Positions 8,515 to 16,697 of a DNA stretch of 64,000 bases are shown here, in pieces; the stretch's first letter is position 1; each line of letters starts with the position of its first letter. The notes beneath the pieces are model-generated. The model did not search any database. It had not been told where the DNA came from and saw only the letters and a program-made list of their open reading frames with translations. The stretch comes from Aliidiomarina shirensis (GTDB lineage: Bacteria; Pseudomonadota; Gammaproteobacteria; Enterobacterales; Alteromonadaceae), in assembly GCF_003987345.1 (NCBI RefSeq), contig NZ_PIPP01000001.1, positions 620,001 through 684,000 on the forward strand, in the 5' to 3' direction. The translations under genes were made by a program, and so were the position numbers.

Positions 8515-9863
8515 CAGAGAATATCCTTGACCAATTTCCCGTCTTTCATAATCACTATGAAATTATTTTCCGGATCTGCAAGCAAGGTAATATCAGAAAG
8601 AGGATCGCCATCTACCAACAACAAATCGGCGAGTGCGCCGTTCTCAACAACACCAAGCGTTCCTGAGTAAGGGCTTCGTAGGCCGGAAAGAGCCAATAAT
8701 TGAGCGTTATCATGAGTTACTAACTTAAGAATTTCTGCGGCGGAGAACCACTCAGCAAGTGGTGGTATGTAAGAATTCTGTTCTTTATTTAGATCTGGCT
8801 CAAACAAGAAATCAGTTCCCCAGGCAAGCTTTACATCGAGATCGCGTGCCATTGGCCAAAGGCGCGCCTGCCCTTCAAGAACGGGCTGACGTTTCGCCAC
8901 GCGCTGAGGATCCATATCCGGAGTGCTCGAACGTAAAACCTGGGTCGATAACCAAACGCCATGCTCAACCATCATTTTTAGCGTTTCTTCATCGAGCATT
9001 TGGCCGTGATCTATCACTTTTACGCCCGCCTCAATTGCTCGCTGCACTGCGCGTGGTGTATACGCATGAACGGTTACATACGTACCCCAATCCTCAGCGG
9101 CTTCCACCGCTGCTCGCATCTCATCGAGCGTATATTGTGTTACGTCAATCGGATCATAGGCGGAAGATGTACCACCTCCAGCCATTAGCTTAATTTGGCT
9201 CGCCCCGAACCGTAAATTCTCACGTACCGCGGTCAACACATCATCTCGCCCATCAGCGATGAATGTGGCTCCCATTTGTTCCGCACGGGAAACTTCCCCA
9301 AAGAAGCGCCGCGAACGTTCGTGCGGCATGCGAAAATCACCATGGCCGGCTGTCTGGCTAACGGTAGCACCCGATGGCCAAATACGTGGGCCGCTGATTT
9401 GCCCTGCATCGATCGCGGCTTTTAATTCAAATATCGGTCCACCGGCGTCACGTACCGAGGTGAATCCGCGCAACAAAGTTTCTTCGGCATTGCGAGCCGC
9501 TGCTGCTCCTGCTTTAGCTGGTGTTAGGTCAGGTGACATAAGATCGGTCATGCTCAGCGCACCGAAGGTCATGTGCACGTGCACATCAATAAGGCCAGGC
9601 ATTAATGTTCGCCCTTCCCCTTGAATAATGCGCGTATCAGCACGGCGATCGACAGGAATTGGGTCAGTGGTGATTCGCTCAATAACATTTCCGCGCACAA
9701 GCACGTTAGATGGCGCAGAAAGCGCGCTACTCGTACCGTCAAAAATACGAACGTTTTCAAACAATACAACAGAAGGCTCGGCATCTTTTGCATAGCCAAC
9801 GGCCGAAATGAGAAACCCGAATAAAATTAAGGGAACGGTATATCTATTGATTGTGGCACGCAT
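8514..9863 (-). CDS. Secreted metal-dependent amidohydrolase
   Basis: 449 residues from the ATG at 9863 (AGAGG upstream). An N-terminal signal peptide ends near SAVGYAKDA. Amidohydrolase landmarks are present: MPGLIDVHVHM (metal His pair), FTSVRDAGG, IKLMAGGG, VTVHAYTP, VKVIDHGQ, WGTDF (metal Asp) and GALADLLLVDGDP. This matches the imidazolonepropionase/Xaa-Pro-dipeptidase-like subgroup. The in-frame extension upstream to 9980 has no role. It is first in a two-gene unit with the GFA gene. Substrate unknown. Confidence 0.88.
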   Translation of the reverse strand: MRATINRYTVPLILFGFLISAVGYAKDAEPSVVLFENVRIFDGTSSALSAPSNVLVRGNVIERITTDPIPVDRRADTRIIQGEGRTLMPGLIDVHVHMTFGALSMTDLMSPDLTPAKAGAAAARNAEETLLRGFTSVRDAGGPIFELKAAIDAGQISGPRIWPSGATVSQTAGHGDFRMPHERSRRFFGEVSRAEQMGATFIADGRDDVLTAVRENLRFGASQIKLMAGGGTSSAYDPIDVTQYTLDEMRAAVEAAEDWGTYVTVHAYTPRAVQRAIEAGVKVIDHGQMLDEETLKMMVEHGVWLSTQVLRSSTPDMDPQRVAKRQPVLEGQARLWPMARDLDVKLAWGTDFLFEPDLNKEQNSYIPPLAEWFSAAEILKLVTHDNAQLLALSGLRSPYSGTLGVVENGALADLLLVDGDPLSDITLLADPENNFIVIMKDGKLVKDIL

Positions 9864-9902
9864 ATGAACCTCTATTTTTAAATTATATTGTTGCCCAGTA
9901 CC

Positions 9903-10028
9903 CGATAACCAGAGCAATGTTAAATGTAGCTGCCAATGCTTTGTAGCACCAGAGGAAAAGCAATCTGCCCATACCTGCACATAAACGAGCCGGAGGTTAA
10001 TATTCCTGTGTTGAACTTTTTGTTATAT
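9903..10028 (-). repeat. Probable attC site, long type, cassette of 10023 gene
   Basis: It ends in GTTATAT containing the stop codon of the 10023 gene. The left end is CGATAACC. About 126 bp with weak internal symmetry. Confidence 0.4.
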
Positions 10029-10361
10029 ATTTTTTGCTTTCGCAATGATGTTCTCAATTTCTTCTTTTTGTAATTTGATGAGTTCATCGTAAGCCGATTT
10101 ACTTGCAGCCTTATCTCCGTTGCCTTCACCCGAAACGGTATACTCCCCATTTACTGGGCTAACCGCGAAAAAAAATGGCATGGCTGGGTTGCCTGGGGCG
10201 CTAACCGCAACTATTGATCGTTCGTCAGTGCACGCGTACACAAGCCATTTATTTCCGCCAAGATCCATTTCGATGGGTCCAATTTTACACTCCATTGGAC
10301 CAGCAAATGAAACCGCCGGGAACAGAAATACAAATAGAATTGATGCAATAATTGTTTTCAT
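10023..10361 (-). CDS. Cassette-encoded secreted protein, hypothetical
   Basis: 112 residues from the ATG at 10361: signal peptide MKTIIASILFVFLFPAVSFA, then a short domain with two Cys (ECKIG, VYACTD). The longer frame to 10433 runs through an attC and is discarded. It is probably periplasmic. No family recognised. Confidence 0.62.
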   Translation of the reverse strand: MKTIIASILFVFLFPAVSFAGPMECKIGPIEMDLGGNKWLVYACTDERSIVAVSAPGNPAMPFFFAVSPVNGEYTVSGEGNGDKAASKSAYDELIKLQKEEIENIIAKAKNI

Positions 10362-10380
10362 GTGATTGTAATTTCCGTGC

Positions 10381-10464
10381 TTTATGGAACGCCCACGTAA
10401 AGGGCCGACCGAGAGGAATGCCCAGCGCAACATAGTGGAGCTGCCTTTGATCTATTTGTTAAAT
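10381..10464 (-). repeat. attC site with eroded left core, cassette of 10467 gene
   Basis: 84 bp. The left end reads TTTATGGAACGCCC rather than TTATAACGCC, and the right end is GTTAAAT. Palindromic arms (CCCACGTAAAGGGCC region) are visible. Confidence 0.6.
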
Positions 10465-10466
10465 GT

Positions 10467-10895
10467 CTACTGAACAAGAAACTCGCTTGGAAGTATTTGC
10501 TCCGGTTCAGTTTTGAAAAACATTGATGTAGCACCAACACCTTTTGAACCACTGTAGTAGTTGGCTACTGCAAATGCAGGCCCATTTTCATACTCAAGTA
10601 TCCCGATGATATAGCAAGACTTTGCACCTAAGGCTTTCGTGCTTAAAATCGAGGCGCCCTCTAATGCGCCAAAAAATTGTTCAATTTGTCCAAGTACTTG
10701 AGCTTGATCGAGTGACCTTGTATCGTTTTCTAACGGACCATTTTTGAGAACGCGCTTCATGAAAGCCGTCCCGCCTTCTTCTTGATACACTTCAACAGCA
10801 GCAGCAAACTCTTGTGAGGCGCTATCACAAACATCTGCCGCATACGAGTTGAGGCTTAGGGCACTTAGAGCAGCTATCAATAATATTCTTTTCAT
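10467..10895 (-). CDS. Cassette-encoded periplasmic protein, hypothetical
   Basis: 142 residues with a clear signal peptide (MKRILLIAALSALSLNSYAA) followed by a small soluble domain with two Cys (VCDSAS, KSCYI). It resembles an NTF2-like or stress-type periplasmic fold only in size. No family recognised. The gap to the next gene on the right holds no clear attC, so it may share a cassette with 10966. Confidence 0.6.
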   Translation of the reverse strand: MKRILLIAALSALSLNSYAADVCDSASQEFAAAVEVYQEEGGTAFMKRVLKNGPLENDTRSLDQAQVLGQIEQFFGALEGASILSTKALGAKSCYIIGILEYENGPAFAVANYYSGSKGVGATSMFFKTEPEQILPSEFLVQ

Positions 10896-10965
10896 TGTTA
10901 TTCCTTATAAGTTTTATGCACCATTTCTGCAATTATTCTCATATTTGTTCCTGTTCAATTTCTTA

Positions 10966-11853
10966 TCAGATTTTAGTTCCTACTGCTTCTTCAAGAACAT
11001 CCAATGAATCACTGATGTATAGCTGATAATCTGCACTGTTTCTTATTTCAAAAATCTTATCTACACCTTTTGAGAGCAAGAAGCTTAGCTCTTCTAGATC
11101 AGCTACGTTGACCCATTTACCTACACCTCTTACAGCAACTTGTTCACCTTGTTCTAATAGACCTTCCTCAAATTTAATATTTTGAGCATATGTACCAATA
11201 AAGTTTCTAGATGAGTGATTCATTCGAGTAAGAGCATTTTCTCTGATAGTATTTTCATGTTCACTTAAGAACCCACCGCGATCTTTGTCATAAGAGTTTT
11301 CATCATGAATTATATCTTCGTGAATTTTCAATTTACATTCTTGTACTCTAACTAATGCGTAAGAATCTTTACATTTAATTAAAAAATCGCTTGTATCTGA
11401 GGCTGTTTTTAACGTTACCCAAATTTGTTTTGACTCAACGTGCGAACCTATCGTTGTTACAGTTACAACTGTTTCCATTGTTGACGCTCTTGTTTCAAAA
11501 GCAGCACATTCTTTACCCGAAAAAGGTGCAATCAATGGACTCCCTATTAGTACTAATTCTCCCTGTATCCTAACCAATTCATTTTCTTTGCATTTATCTA
11601 ATTTAAAAATTCCCACTTCTTTGAAAGCCCGGATGAAGTTTCTTCTTCCCCAAAAGTATGAATAGATAAAGGAAAAAAGACCAATAACTAAAATAGTACC
11701 AACAATAACAATAAATAGACGGTTAAGAAGAGATTCCCATACCCCGGCAAACCAAACGGATTTCTTCGCTAACTCCCACCCTACAAAAGTTACAAGAAAA
11801 AAAACAGCAAACCCAACGAATATTCTAATATAGTGCGTAACCGATTCACTCAT
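10966..11853 (-). CDS. GIDE/MULAN-like membrane protein
   Basis: 295 residues from the ATG at 11853; a TTG at 11859 with better RBS spacing is possible. Two N-terminal hydrophobic helices are followed by a beta-rich domain with IQGELVLIGSPLIAPFSGKECAAFE and GLLEQGEQVAVRGVGKW. Those motifs are typical of the BAM/GIDE domain found in bacterial relatives of mitochondrial MUL1. There is no RING finger, so ubiquitin-ligase activity is not implied. Confidence 0.6.
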   Translation of the reverse strand: MSESVTHYIRIFVGFAVFFLVTFVGWELAKKSVWFAGVWESLLNRLFIVIVGTILVIGLFSFIYSYFWGRRNFIRAFKEVGIFKLDKCKENELVRIQGELVLIGSPLIAPFSGKECAAFETRASTMETVVTVTTIGSHVESKQIWVTLKTASDTSDFLIKCKDSYALVRVQECKLKIHEDIIHDENSYDKDRGGFLSEHENTIRENALTRMNHSSRNFIGTYAQNIKFEEGLLEQGEQVAVRGVGKWVNVADLEELSFLLSKGVDKIFEIRNSADYQLYISDSLDVLEEAVGTKI

Positions 11854-11883
11854 TTTCAATTTTACTCCATGAGAAACTGATTG

Positions 11884-11915
11884 CGCTTAACTCTACTCTA
11901 AGCACCTTGTTATAC
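11884..11915 (-). repeat. Short or truncated attC, cassette of YcxB-like gene
   Basis: Only about 32 bp separate the left GCTTAACTC from the right GTTATAC, which carries the gene's stop codon. The palindromic middle is mostly missing. Confidence 0.4.
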
Positions 11916-12431
11916 ATACTTTTTCATTATTGAATGGAGCTCTGCTTTTTCTATATCTGAGGAGAAAGAAGAAGCTGGGACGATTAAGGCAAGAAGCTTA
12001 TCTAAAAAAATATAAAGATCACCGTTATTATCTTCTACGGACTCAACGCTTTCCCATTTATAGAAACACTTTCCAAGTGTGTTTATTTCTGTAATTCCGT
12101 CAGTACCAAATTCTATGGTTTTTTCTCCAAGCATTAAGCCATTTTCATTGGGAATACTTGACTGATGGAGTTTACGCATATTGTTAGCGTAAGCGAAAAT
12201 AAACACTACAAAAGGGATTGCGGCCATTGCCGCTGATGGCCAATGAAAGCTAGAGATTGATAGGGAGTTAATCTGAAATGCAAACATAAAAGCTATGGCT
12301 AAAATGCACCACATAATCATGCTTTTTATAAAGCCGATACCGCCCTTAGCTTGTGGTGGGCACAGACGCTTATAAGCGTAATTAGCGAAGTTAAGATAAT
12401 CCGTCTTAGTGACTCTTATTGTTTTAATCAT
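11910..12431 (-). CDS. YcxB-like membrane protein
   Basis: 173 residues. Two hydrophobic helices (about 34-55 and 66-84) are followed by a PH-like C-terminal half with TDGITEINTLGKCFYKWESVESVEDN and DLYIFLDK...IVPASSF, the pattern of the YcxB family. Its function is unknown. No good RBS is visible before the ATG. Confidence 0.68.
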   Translation of the reverse strand: MIKTIRVTKTDYLNFANYAYKRLCPPQAKGGIGFIKSMIMWCILAIAFMFAFQINSLSISSFHWPSAAMAAIPFVVFIFAYANNMRKLHQSSIPNENGLMLGEKTIEFGTDGITEINTLGKCFYKWESVESVEDNNGDLYIFLDKLLALIVPASSFSSDIEKAELHSIMKKYV

Positions 12432-12452
12432 GATTCAAACTTTTCCGTGTAT

Positions 12453-12583
12453 GTTTAACGCCCGCGTGAAGCGCCCAAGTTACGAGCGTAGAATTTGACA
12501 CGTTTGTTGAGTGTTCTCAAAAGCACCACCCTTTATCAAAGAGATTGAACCGACTGTGACGAACGCATAACGTTGTGTTAAGG
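12453..12583 (-). repeat. Long attC-like site, cassette of 12609 gene
   Basis: About 131 bp from GTTTAACGCC to GTTAAGG. It is longer than most sites here and only partly palindromic, similar in length to Vibrio-type repeats. Confidence 0.5.
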
Positions 12584-12608
12584 GGCAGCGAACGATATGA
12601 GCACTTCG

Positions 12609-13022
12609 CTAGCGCGAATCTCGGGCCATTTCAATGTCTTGTACATAAGCACTAAACCGTTCGTGAGCAGCTGAAATATTGTAACCACTGAATCGAGATG
12701 TCTCTAATCGTCCATCTATCGATTCAGCCCTTAAAAGATAGACTACACCTAGTTCAAACCTAGTATTGCACCTAGCATAGGCTTGTTCACCCTGAATGAA
12801 TCCAATAGACACAATATCGCCTACTGAAACATCTTCATTAAATGATTTTACAATCCTTCCGCGCAATCCATTACTATCGAATTGCTGAATATCGACCACG
12901 TAATAATCGCGAGCATCACTAACCTTAAGGTGCTCCGTAAAGCCTACAAATTCCCTGCAAGCAAAGGCAGAATGCGAAACAATCACAAGTGTCATCAAAA
13001 CAAATTTTAAGGCATATCTCAT
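12609..13022 (-). CDS. Cassette-encoded secreted protein, hypothetical
   Basis: 137 residues from the ATG at 13022, six bases after GGAGG; the ATG at 13034 overlaps that RBS. The signal peptide is MRYALKFVLMTLVIVSHSAFA. Two Cys (FACREF, ARCNTR) could form a disulfide. The domain may be OB-fold or TIMP-like (VGDIVSIGF), but this is a weak guess. Confidence 0.6.
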   Translation of the reverse strand: MRYALKFVLMTLVIVSHSAFACREFVGFTEHLKVSDARDYYVVDIQQFDSNGLRGRIVKSFNEDVSVGDIVSIGFIQGEQAYARCNTRFELGVVYLLRAESIDGRLETSRFSGYNISAAHERFSAYVQDIEMARDSR

Positions 13023-13037
13023 AAAAACCTCCATCGC

Positions 13038-13116
13038 CTGCTAACGCAGAAGACTGCGGCACGGACTAAATGAGTGTCCGGCGCCGTAGGCGCGTACTGA
13101 TGCGACTTGTTAGATG
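13038..13116 (-). repeat. attC site, cassette of 13126 lipoprotein gene
   Basis: 79 bp, CTGCTAACGC to GTTAGAT, with palindrome GTCCGGCGCCG...GGCGC in the middle. Confidence 0.8.
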
Positions 13117-13125
13117 CTCTTTCCA

Positions 13126-13764
13126 TTAATTTGGTGGCGTTTGCCTGCACGCAGAATCTCCATATGCATCACGGTAATCTTTTTCAAAGCACCTGATAAA
13201 GCCATCAACAACGTCAATATTCAAAGGCCATCGCATCTTGAACGGTTTGCCTGAGTTATCAGTTATTACAAGAAGGCCGTCTTTTACATCAAGTCCGGGA
13301 GGAACCGCTACCGCAGCTAATGCTTCGCGAGCTTCAATGAGAGCTTGTTGATCTTTTCGCAAGAACGCAATTGACGCATCAACGTACTCATTCCAACCCG
13401 CAAGATCTTTTTCTTTGGTTTTTTTCGATTTTTCAAACAAAGCAATAGCCTCGGCATAGTCATTTGCCATTGCCCGCATTTGGCCCTCGTGCCAATAAAT
13501 AATTGTATTTGTCGAATTATGGCGCTCGCGATAGTCTCGAATTAGATCAGCTGCCGCAATTTCGCATCCACTTTTTTCAGCGATGCCTCTCCAACCGCCG
13601 CTAGGAGGGTCTTGGTCAAACGCCTCTTCATCAAGATTGAGTAAAGTCAGTCTCTCTGCTTCGCTAATGCATTGCTCTGCTGCCTCAGCTTCCCTCTCAA
13701 TATTGTGTTGGGTGGTGCAACCAGCGAGAAAAATAAAAAAACTCAATGCTGTTATGCGTTTCAT
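13126..13764 (-). CDS. Cassette-encoded lipoprotein with TPR-like region
   Basis: 212 residues. The signal peptide ends in a lipobox (FLAGC), giving lipidated Cys16. A mid-protein helical stretch, IIYWHEGQMRAMANDYAEAIALFEKSKK, looks like a tetratricopeptide repeat pair. GGAG precedes the ATG. No specific family. Confidence 0.65.
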   Translation of the reverse strand: MKRITALSFFIFLAGCTTQHNIEREAEAAEQCISEAERLTLLNLDEEAFDQDPPSGGWRGIAEKSGCEIAAADLIRDYRERHNSTNTIIYWHEGQMRAMANDYAEAIALFEKSKKTKEKDLAGWNEYVDASIAFLRKDQQALIEAREALAAVAVPPGLDVKDGLLVITDNSGKPFKMRWPLNIDVVDGFIRCFEKDYRDAYGDSACRQTPPN

Positions 13765-13778
13765 GTCTACTCCATGAC

Positions 13779-13865
13779 CATCTAACGCCGCTCATCACGC
13801 GCGGCTTTGCAGTGGAGGCAAAGCTGCAGCGGAAAAGCTGTCGCCGCGCTTGGCTTTGTTATAAA
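13779..13865 (-). repeat. attC site, cassette of 13871 gene
   Basis: 87 bp, ATCTAACGCC to GTTATAA. Inner arms GCGGCTTTGC/GCAAAGC-like are visible. Confidence 0.82.
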
Positions 13866-13870
13866 TCAAC

Positions 13871-14092
13871 TTATCCATTTACTTCCGGTAATTTTGAGGG
13901 TACGTCTTGTTTAATCACTAAAACGATCAGATAAAGAAATGCGAGTGGTGGAATAATACATAGCACAACACCAAGTAACCCCGCTAAAACTGGCGTTTGT
14001 GTTTTACGGCGACCGAGGTAATAGCTTGGTACGCCTACGAACAGCATCAGTAGAAACATAATAGGGACAATAAGCGTAACATTGATGTCCAA
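13871..14092 (-). CDS. Small two-helix membrane protein
   Basis: 73 residues with two hydrophobic helices (about 6-26 and 38-61) and a short charged hinge (GRRKTQTP). The start is probably TTG, six bases after GGAGAG. No family recognised. Confidence 0.55.
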   Translation of the reverse strand: MDINVTLIVPIMFLLMLFVGVPSYYLGRRKTQTPVLAGLLGVVLCIIPPLAFLYLIVLVIKQDVPSKLPEVNG

Positions 14093-14109
14093 ATGAACTC
14101 TCCTTATAG

Positions 14110-14186
14110 TTTATAACGCCCCGCGCAGGGGATTTTAGGAACGGTTTTCAGCGAGTAAAATTCCCGCTGATTTTGCTTGTTATGTG
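14110..14186 (-). repeat. attC site of a gene-less cassette
   Basis: 77 bp, TTATAACGCC to GTTATGT. Only about 8 bp separate its right end from the next attC, so the cassette it closes carries no gene. Confidence 0.75.
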
Positions 14187-14193
14187 GCTTACC

Positions 14194-14270
14194 TTGTAAC
14201 CATATAAGTTTCAACAGACAGGAACCAGTCCTTTTTAGACATGCATTCCACTTTCAACAGTTTGTTAGGT
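14194..14270 (-). repeat. attC site, cassette of TonB-C-like gene
   Basis: The right end GTTAGGT contains the stop codon of the 14265 gene. The left end is TTGTAAC. Interior symmetry is weak. Confidence 0.5.
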
Positions 14271-14612
14271 AAATGTATGTTCATATTGAACAGCCATATA
14301 TTTAATGCACTTCACCTTTGGGGGGATAAAGCGCGTTTTAAAAATGGTACGCCTAGCACTTAGCTCGTAACCTCTAGAAGTAGAATTCACTACTTCGATA
14401 TTCTCTGTTACGCCTTCAGCATTAACAATAAACTTTAGTGCCACTGATTCGGAGATGACGCGCTCTTCCACGCCCCCAGCAGGTAACCCCGGCCACATCA
14501 GTTCTAATGAGTCCGAGGGAACTATGTCTTCGCTGCATTTGTTTAAAGTAAGTTCGGCATTACCGCCAAATGCAAATAACAATAATAAAAACGAAAATGT
14601 TTGCTGTACCAT
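14265..14612 (-). CDS. Secreted TonB C-terminal-domain-like protein
   Basis: 115 residues with an N-terminal signal-like helix, then VALKFIVNAEGVTENIEVVNSTSRGYELSARRTI and FIPPKV, the core of a TonB C-terminal domain. It lacks the Pro-rich linker and membrane anchor of a full TonB, so it is not an energy transducer by itself. Confidence 0.68.
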   Translation of the reverse strand: MVQQTFSFLLLLFAFGGNAELTLNKCSEDIVPSDSLELMWPGLPAGGVEERVISESVALKFIVNAEGVTENIEVVNSTSRGYELSARRTIFKTRFIPPKVKCIKYMAVQYEHTFT

Positions 14613-14628
14613 GAAGCACCTAGCGCTT

Positions 14629-14718
14629 TACTAACGGGCTGCCGCGGCACAGCCTAGGCAGAACCATGGAGGCCACGCTTTTTGTGGTCGGAACGAAATT
14701 TAGCAACTTGTTATAAGC
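14629..14718 (-). repeat. attC site, cassette of 14721 gene (GAGGCCACG type)
   Basis: 90 bp, TACTAACGGG to GTTATAAGC. Shares the GAGGCCACG...GTGG-CGGAACGAAAT core with the sites at 31299, 31966 and 35336. Confidence 0.82.
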
Positions 14719-14720
14719 CA

Positions 14721-14951
14721 TTACTTTACGACACCTTTATTACCTGAAAAAAACGCCTGAAATATGATGCGAAAATTTAACAGATAGAATATGACAATTA
14801 AAAATACAGCACCTACATAAAAAAATGCTCGCGCATATTCGACTGTCCATGAAAATGAAAAATACAAAGCAAATGTACCAATAGCCATTCCTACCACATT
14901 TAACAGCGGATAAAGGATGAGGTACTTAAGCAGAAGTCTGTTTCGATTCAT
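14721..14951 (-). CDS. Small two-helix membrane protein
   Basis: 76 residues. Hydrophobic helices lie at about 12-32 and 40-62, with a basic N-terminus (MNRNRLLLK). No recognisable family or RBS. Confidence 0.5.
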   Translation of the reverse strand: MNRNRLLLKYLILYPLLNVVGMAIGTFALYFSFSWTVEYARAFFYVGAVFLIVIFYLLNFRIIFQAFFSGNKGVVK

Positions 14952-14956
14952 ATTGG

Positions 14957-15035
14957 CTTATAACGCCCGCAATAAACGGCGCGAGGAACGAGCGTCCGGC
15001 GACCGCAGGGAGCGAATTTAATTGCTTTGTTATAT
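14957..15035 (-). repeat. attC site, cassette of 15030 gene
   Basis: 79 bp, CTTATAACGCC to GTTATAT. It is almost identical to the site at 24331, which implies a shared source of these two cassettes. Confidence 0.88.
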
Positions 15036-15500
15036 TTTCTTCTCAGTGGTTACTCGAGAAAGCCTAGATACCATTTGAATATGGCTTTTGAGCTCACTAT
15101 CGCTCGTGTGACTCTCAATTTTTGATTCGACATCTGATGAAAGAAAGTTCCTCAGATGAAGCTGTAATAATAGTTTGTTCTCGGACGGAGAAAATCTTCC
15201 ACCGAATCCGGCGAGAATGGCTTGGTACCGAACGCTGCTTTTCTCTGCAAGATAATCGTTTAGATGGAACTCGCCTCTTTGCTTCGCAGCCGCACTCACT
15301 TCCTCACCGTCAATATATGACTTGTCTTCCTGCTTGAAGCTAACAGTGAACAAAGCATATGACTCTGGTGCCCCGCAAAAGAAAGCATGGCACTCAGCCA
15401 CAAACCCCGCCCCGCTTCCAGAAAGCACAGGCTCAGTTACTACCAATATCGGGATGCCGTGACCGGGGAGAAAATCACTCGAATAAATTTGAAAACTCAT
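15030..15500 (-). CDS. Cassette-encoded hypothetical protein
   Basis: 156 residues from the ATG at 15500 with GGAGAG upstream; the frame to 15539 would start in the attC. Soluble, mixed alpha/beta, acidic. FKQEDKSYIDGEEVSAAAKQRG is the most distinctive stretch. No family recognised. The stop lies inside the attC. Confidence 0.58.
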   Translation of the reverse strand: MSFQIYSSDFLPGHGIPILVVTEPVLSGSGAGFVAECHAFFCGAPESYALFTVSFKQEDKSYIDGEEVSAAAKQRGEFHLNDYLAEKSSVRYQAILAGFGGRFSPSENKLLLQLHLRNFLSSDVESKIESHTSDSELKSHIQMVSRLSRVTTEKKI

Positions 15501-15514
15501 CGTACTCTCCGAAA

Positions 15515-15613
15515 ATATAACGCCCACTTTAGCGGACAAAAATAGCTGGTTAAAATGTGTAGCGAAGCGAAACCAACCAACTGTTTTTGTTCCGTTTAAA
15601 GTGCTTGTTATGC
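15515..15613 (-). repeat. attC site, cassette of SEFIR/TIR gene
   Basis: 99 bp, ATATAACGCC to GTTATGC. Long inverted arms (AGCTGGTTAAAAT.../AACCAACCAACTG) are present. Confidence 0.78.
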
Positions 15614-16348
15614 CTGAACTAACTTGTGTTCAACAGCATAAAATTTACCACGCTGAGCAAGCCTAAGATCTTTGTCTGAATCTTGTGTGACCAATCCTTT
15701 TTCCTTTGCCTCCTCAATAAGTGAGTCAAGCATGATTCGAGAAATCCCTACTCTTCCTACTATTCCTCTATAACTTGACCAATCCTCTCCACTTTCGAAG
15801 TCATAAACAACAATAGCCATTAGCTCGCGAAGCGCATCTCCAGTTTTCTCCGGTCTGATTTCTTCAACTGGAGTGAAAGGGTTGTTACCTATTTCCGGTT
15901 TTTCAAATAGCGGAGCACCGTGAAATGTTCTTACTAATTCATCGAAACTAAACTCATAGTCACCACTCTTAGAGAAATCAATGAAAAGCTTAGTTTTTAA
16001 AAATGTTGGAACACTATGCGTCCCACTTTGTTTAATAATAGGGATGATTTTATTAGAATCTATATTTGTAAGGAGATCTGCAGTTATGATCATCTTTTCA
16101 TAGCCAACACCACCAACACCTTTATTCGCTTTTTCTACATAAGTATCAGAGCAGACCATTATTACGTAATCTGAATCAGCTAGGTGTGTTTCCATAAAAT
16201 GTGGCAAATCGTCTCCTGGACGCAATTCCCACTGATCAATAATTGCATCTATACCGCTGCCCCGAAGTCTTGTTGCGAGATCAAGAACCCATTTTTTGTG
16301 ATCTTGGCTATCGTGAGAATACGAAATAAATATTTTAGGTATCGACAT
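15608..16348 (-). CDS. SEFIR/TIR-domain protein
   Basis: 246 residues. Residues 4-130 form a SEFIR-type TIR domain: KIFISYSHDSQDHKKWV, IDAIIDQWELRPGDDLPHFME, YVIMVCSDTY. A Glu at residue 84 (GYEKMI) sits where the catalytic Glu of NAD-cleaving TIRs lies. The C-terminal 80 residues look like a winged-helix module (ISRIMLDSLIEEAKEKGLV). Such proteins commonly act in anti-phage defence; that role here is inferred. AAGGA precedes the ATG. Confidence 0.85.
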   Translation of the reverse strand: MSIPKIFISYSHDSQDHKKWVLDLATRLRGSGIDAIIDQWELRPGDDLPHFMETHLADSDYVIMVCSDTYVEKANKGVGGVGYEKMIITADLLTNIDSNKIIPIIKQSGTHSVPTFLKTKLFIDFSKSGDYEFSFDELVRTFHGAPLFEKPEIGNNPFTPVEEIRPEKTGDALRELMAIVVYDFESGEDWSSYRGIVGRVGISRIMLDSLIEEAKEKGLVTQDSDKDLRLAQRGKFYAVEHKLVQA

Positions 16349-16381
16349 TATTATTCCTTAATATGAACTCGATGCTTTGAG

Positions 16382-16484
16382 GGCATAACATTGTATTACC
16401 AAGCACGCCTCATATCTCCGATACACCATGCATGCGCGATAACAAACAAAGCGTGCGTGCGCATTAATGTTTTCAATGTTATAC
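16382..16484 (-). repeat. Possible attC site upstream of SEFIR gene
   Basis: From GGCATAACA to GTTATAC, with an internal GCATGCGCG...GCGTGCGTGCGC inverted arm. It would close a cassette that no longer carries a recognisable gene. Confidence 0.4.
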
Positions 16485-16492
16485 AAAGCTTT

Positions 16493-16553
16493 ATTCTAGC
16501 GTCCGATGCTGTTTGTGAACGCGCGCAAACAATCGGTACCGCACGGTTAGAAT
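16493..16553 (-). repeat. Possible attC site, eroded left core
   Basis: 61 bp hairpin from ATTCTAGCGTCC to CGGTTAGAAT. The ends pair perfectly over TATTCTA/TAGAATA. The left AAC core has become AGC. Confidence 0.45.
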
Positions 16554-16697
16554 AGAGCATGACTTAGGTATGGATTAGCGATGTATGAGGAGGGCTCTTC
16601 CCTGAGGAGACAACGTGAGCAGGCTCATGTTCAGTTGCTTTTGCAACTGTGTTCGCTTCGCCATCATCCGTCGGCATGCGTTATTTCTTATTTAATT
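16554..16697. other. Gene-free stretch between attC-like site and OMP remnant
   Basis: No ORF with an RBS and no attC. Part of an 860-bp interval (16349-17212) without an intact gene. It may be eroded sequence from the MipA/OmpV insertion. Confidence 0.5.
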
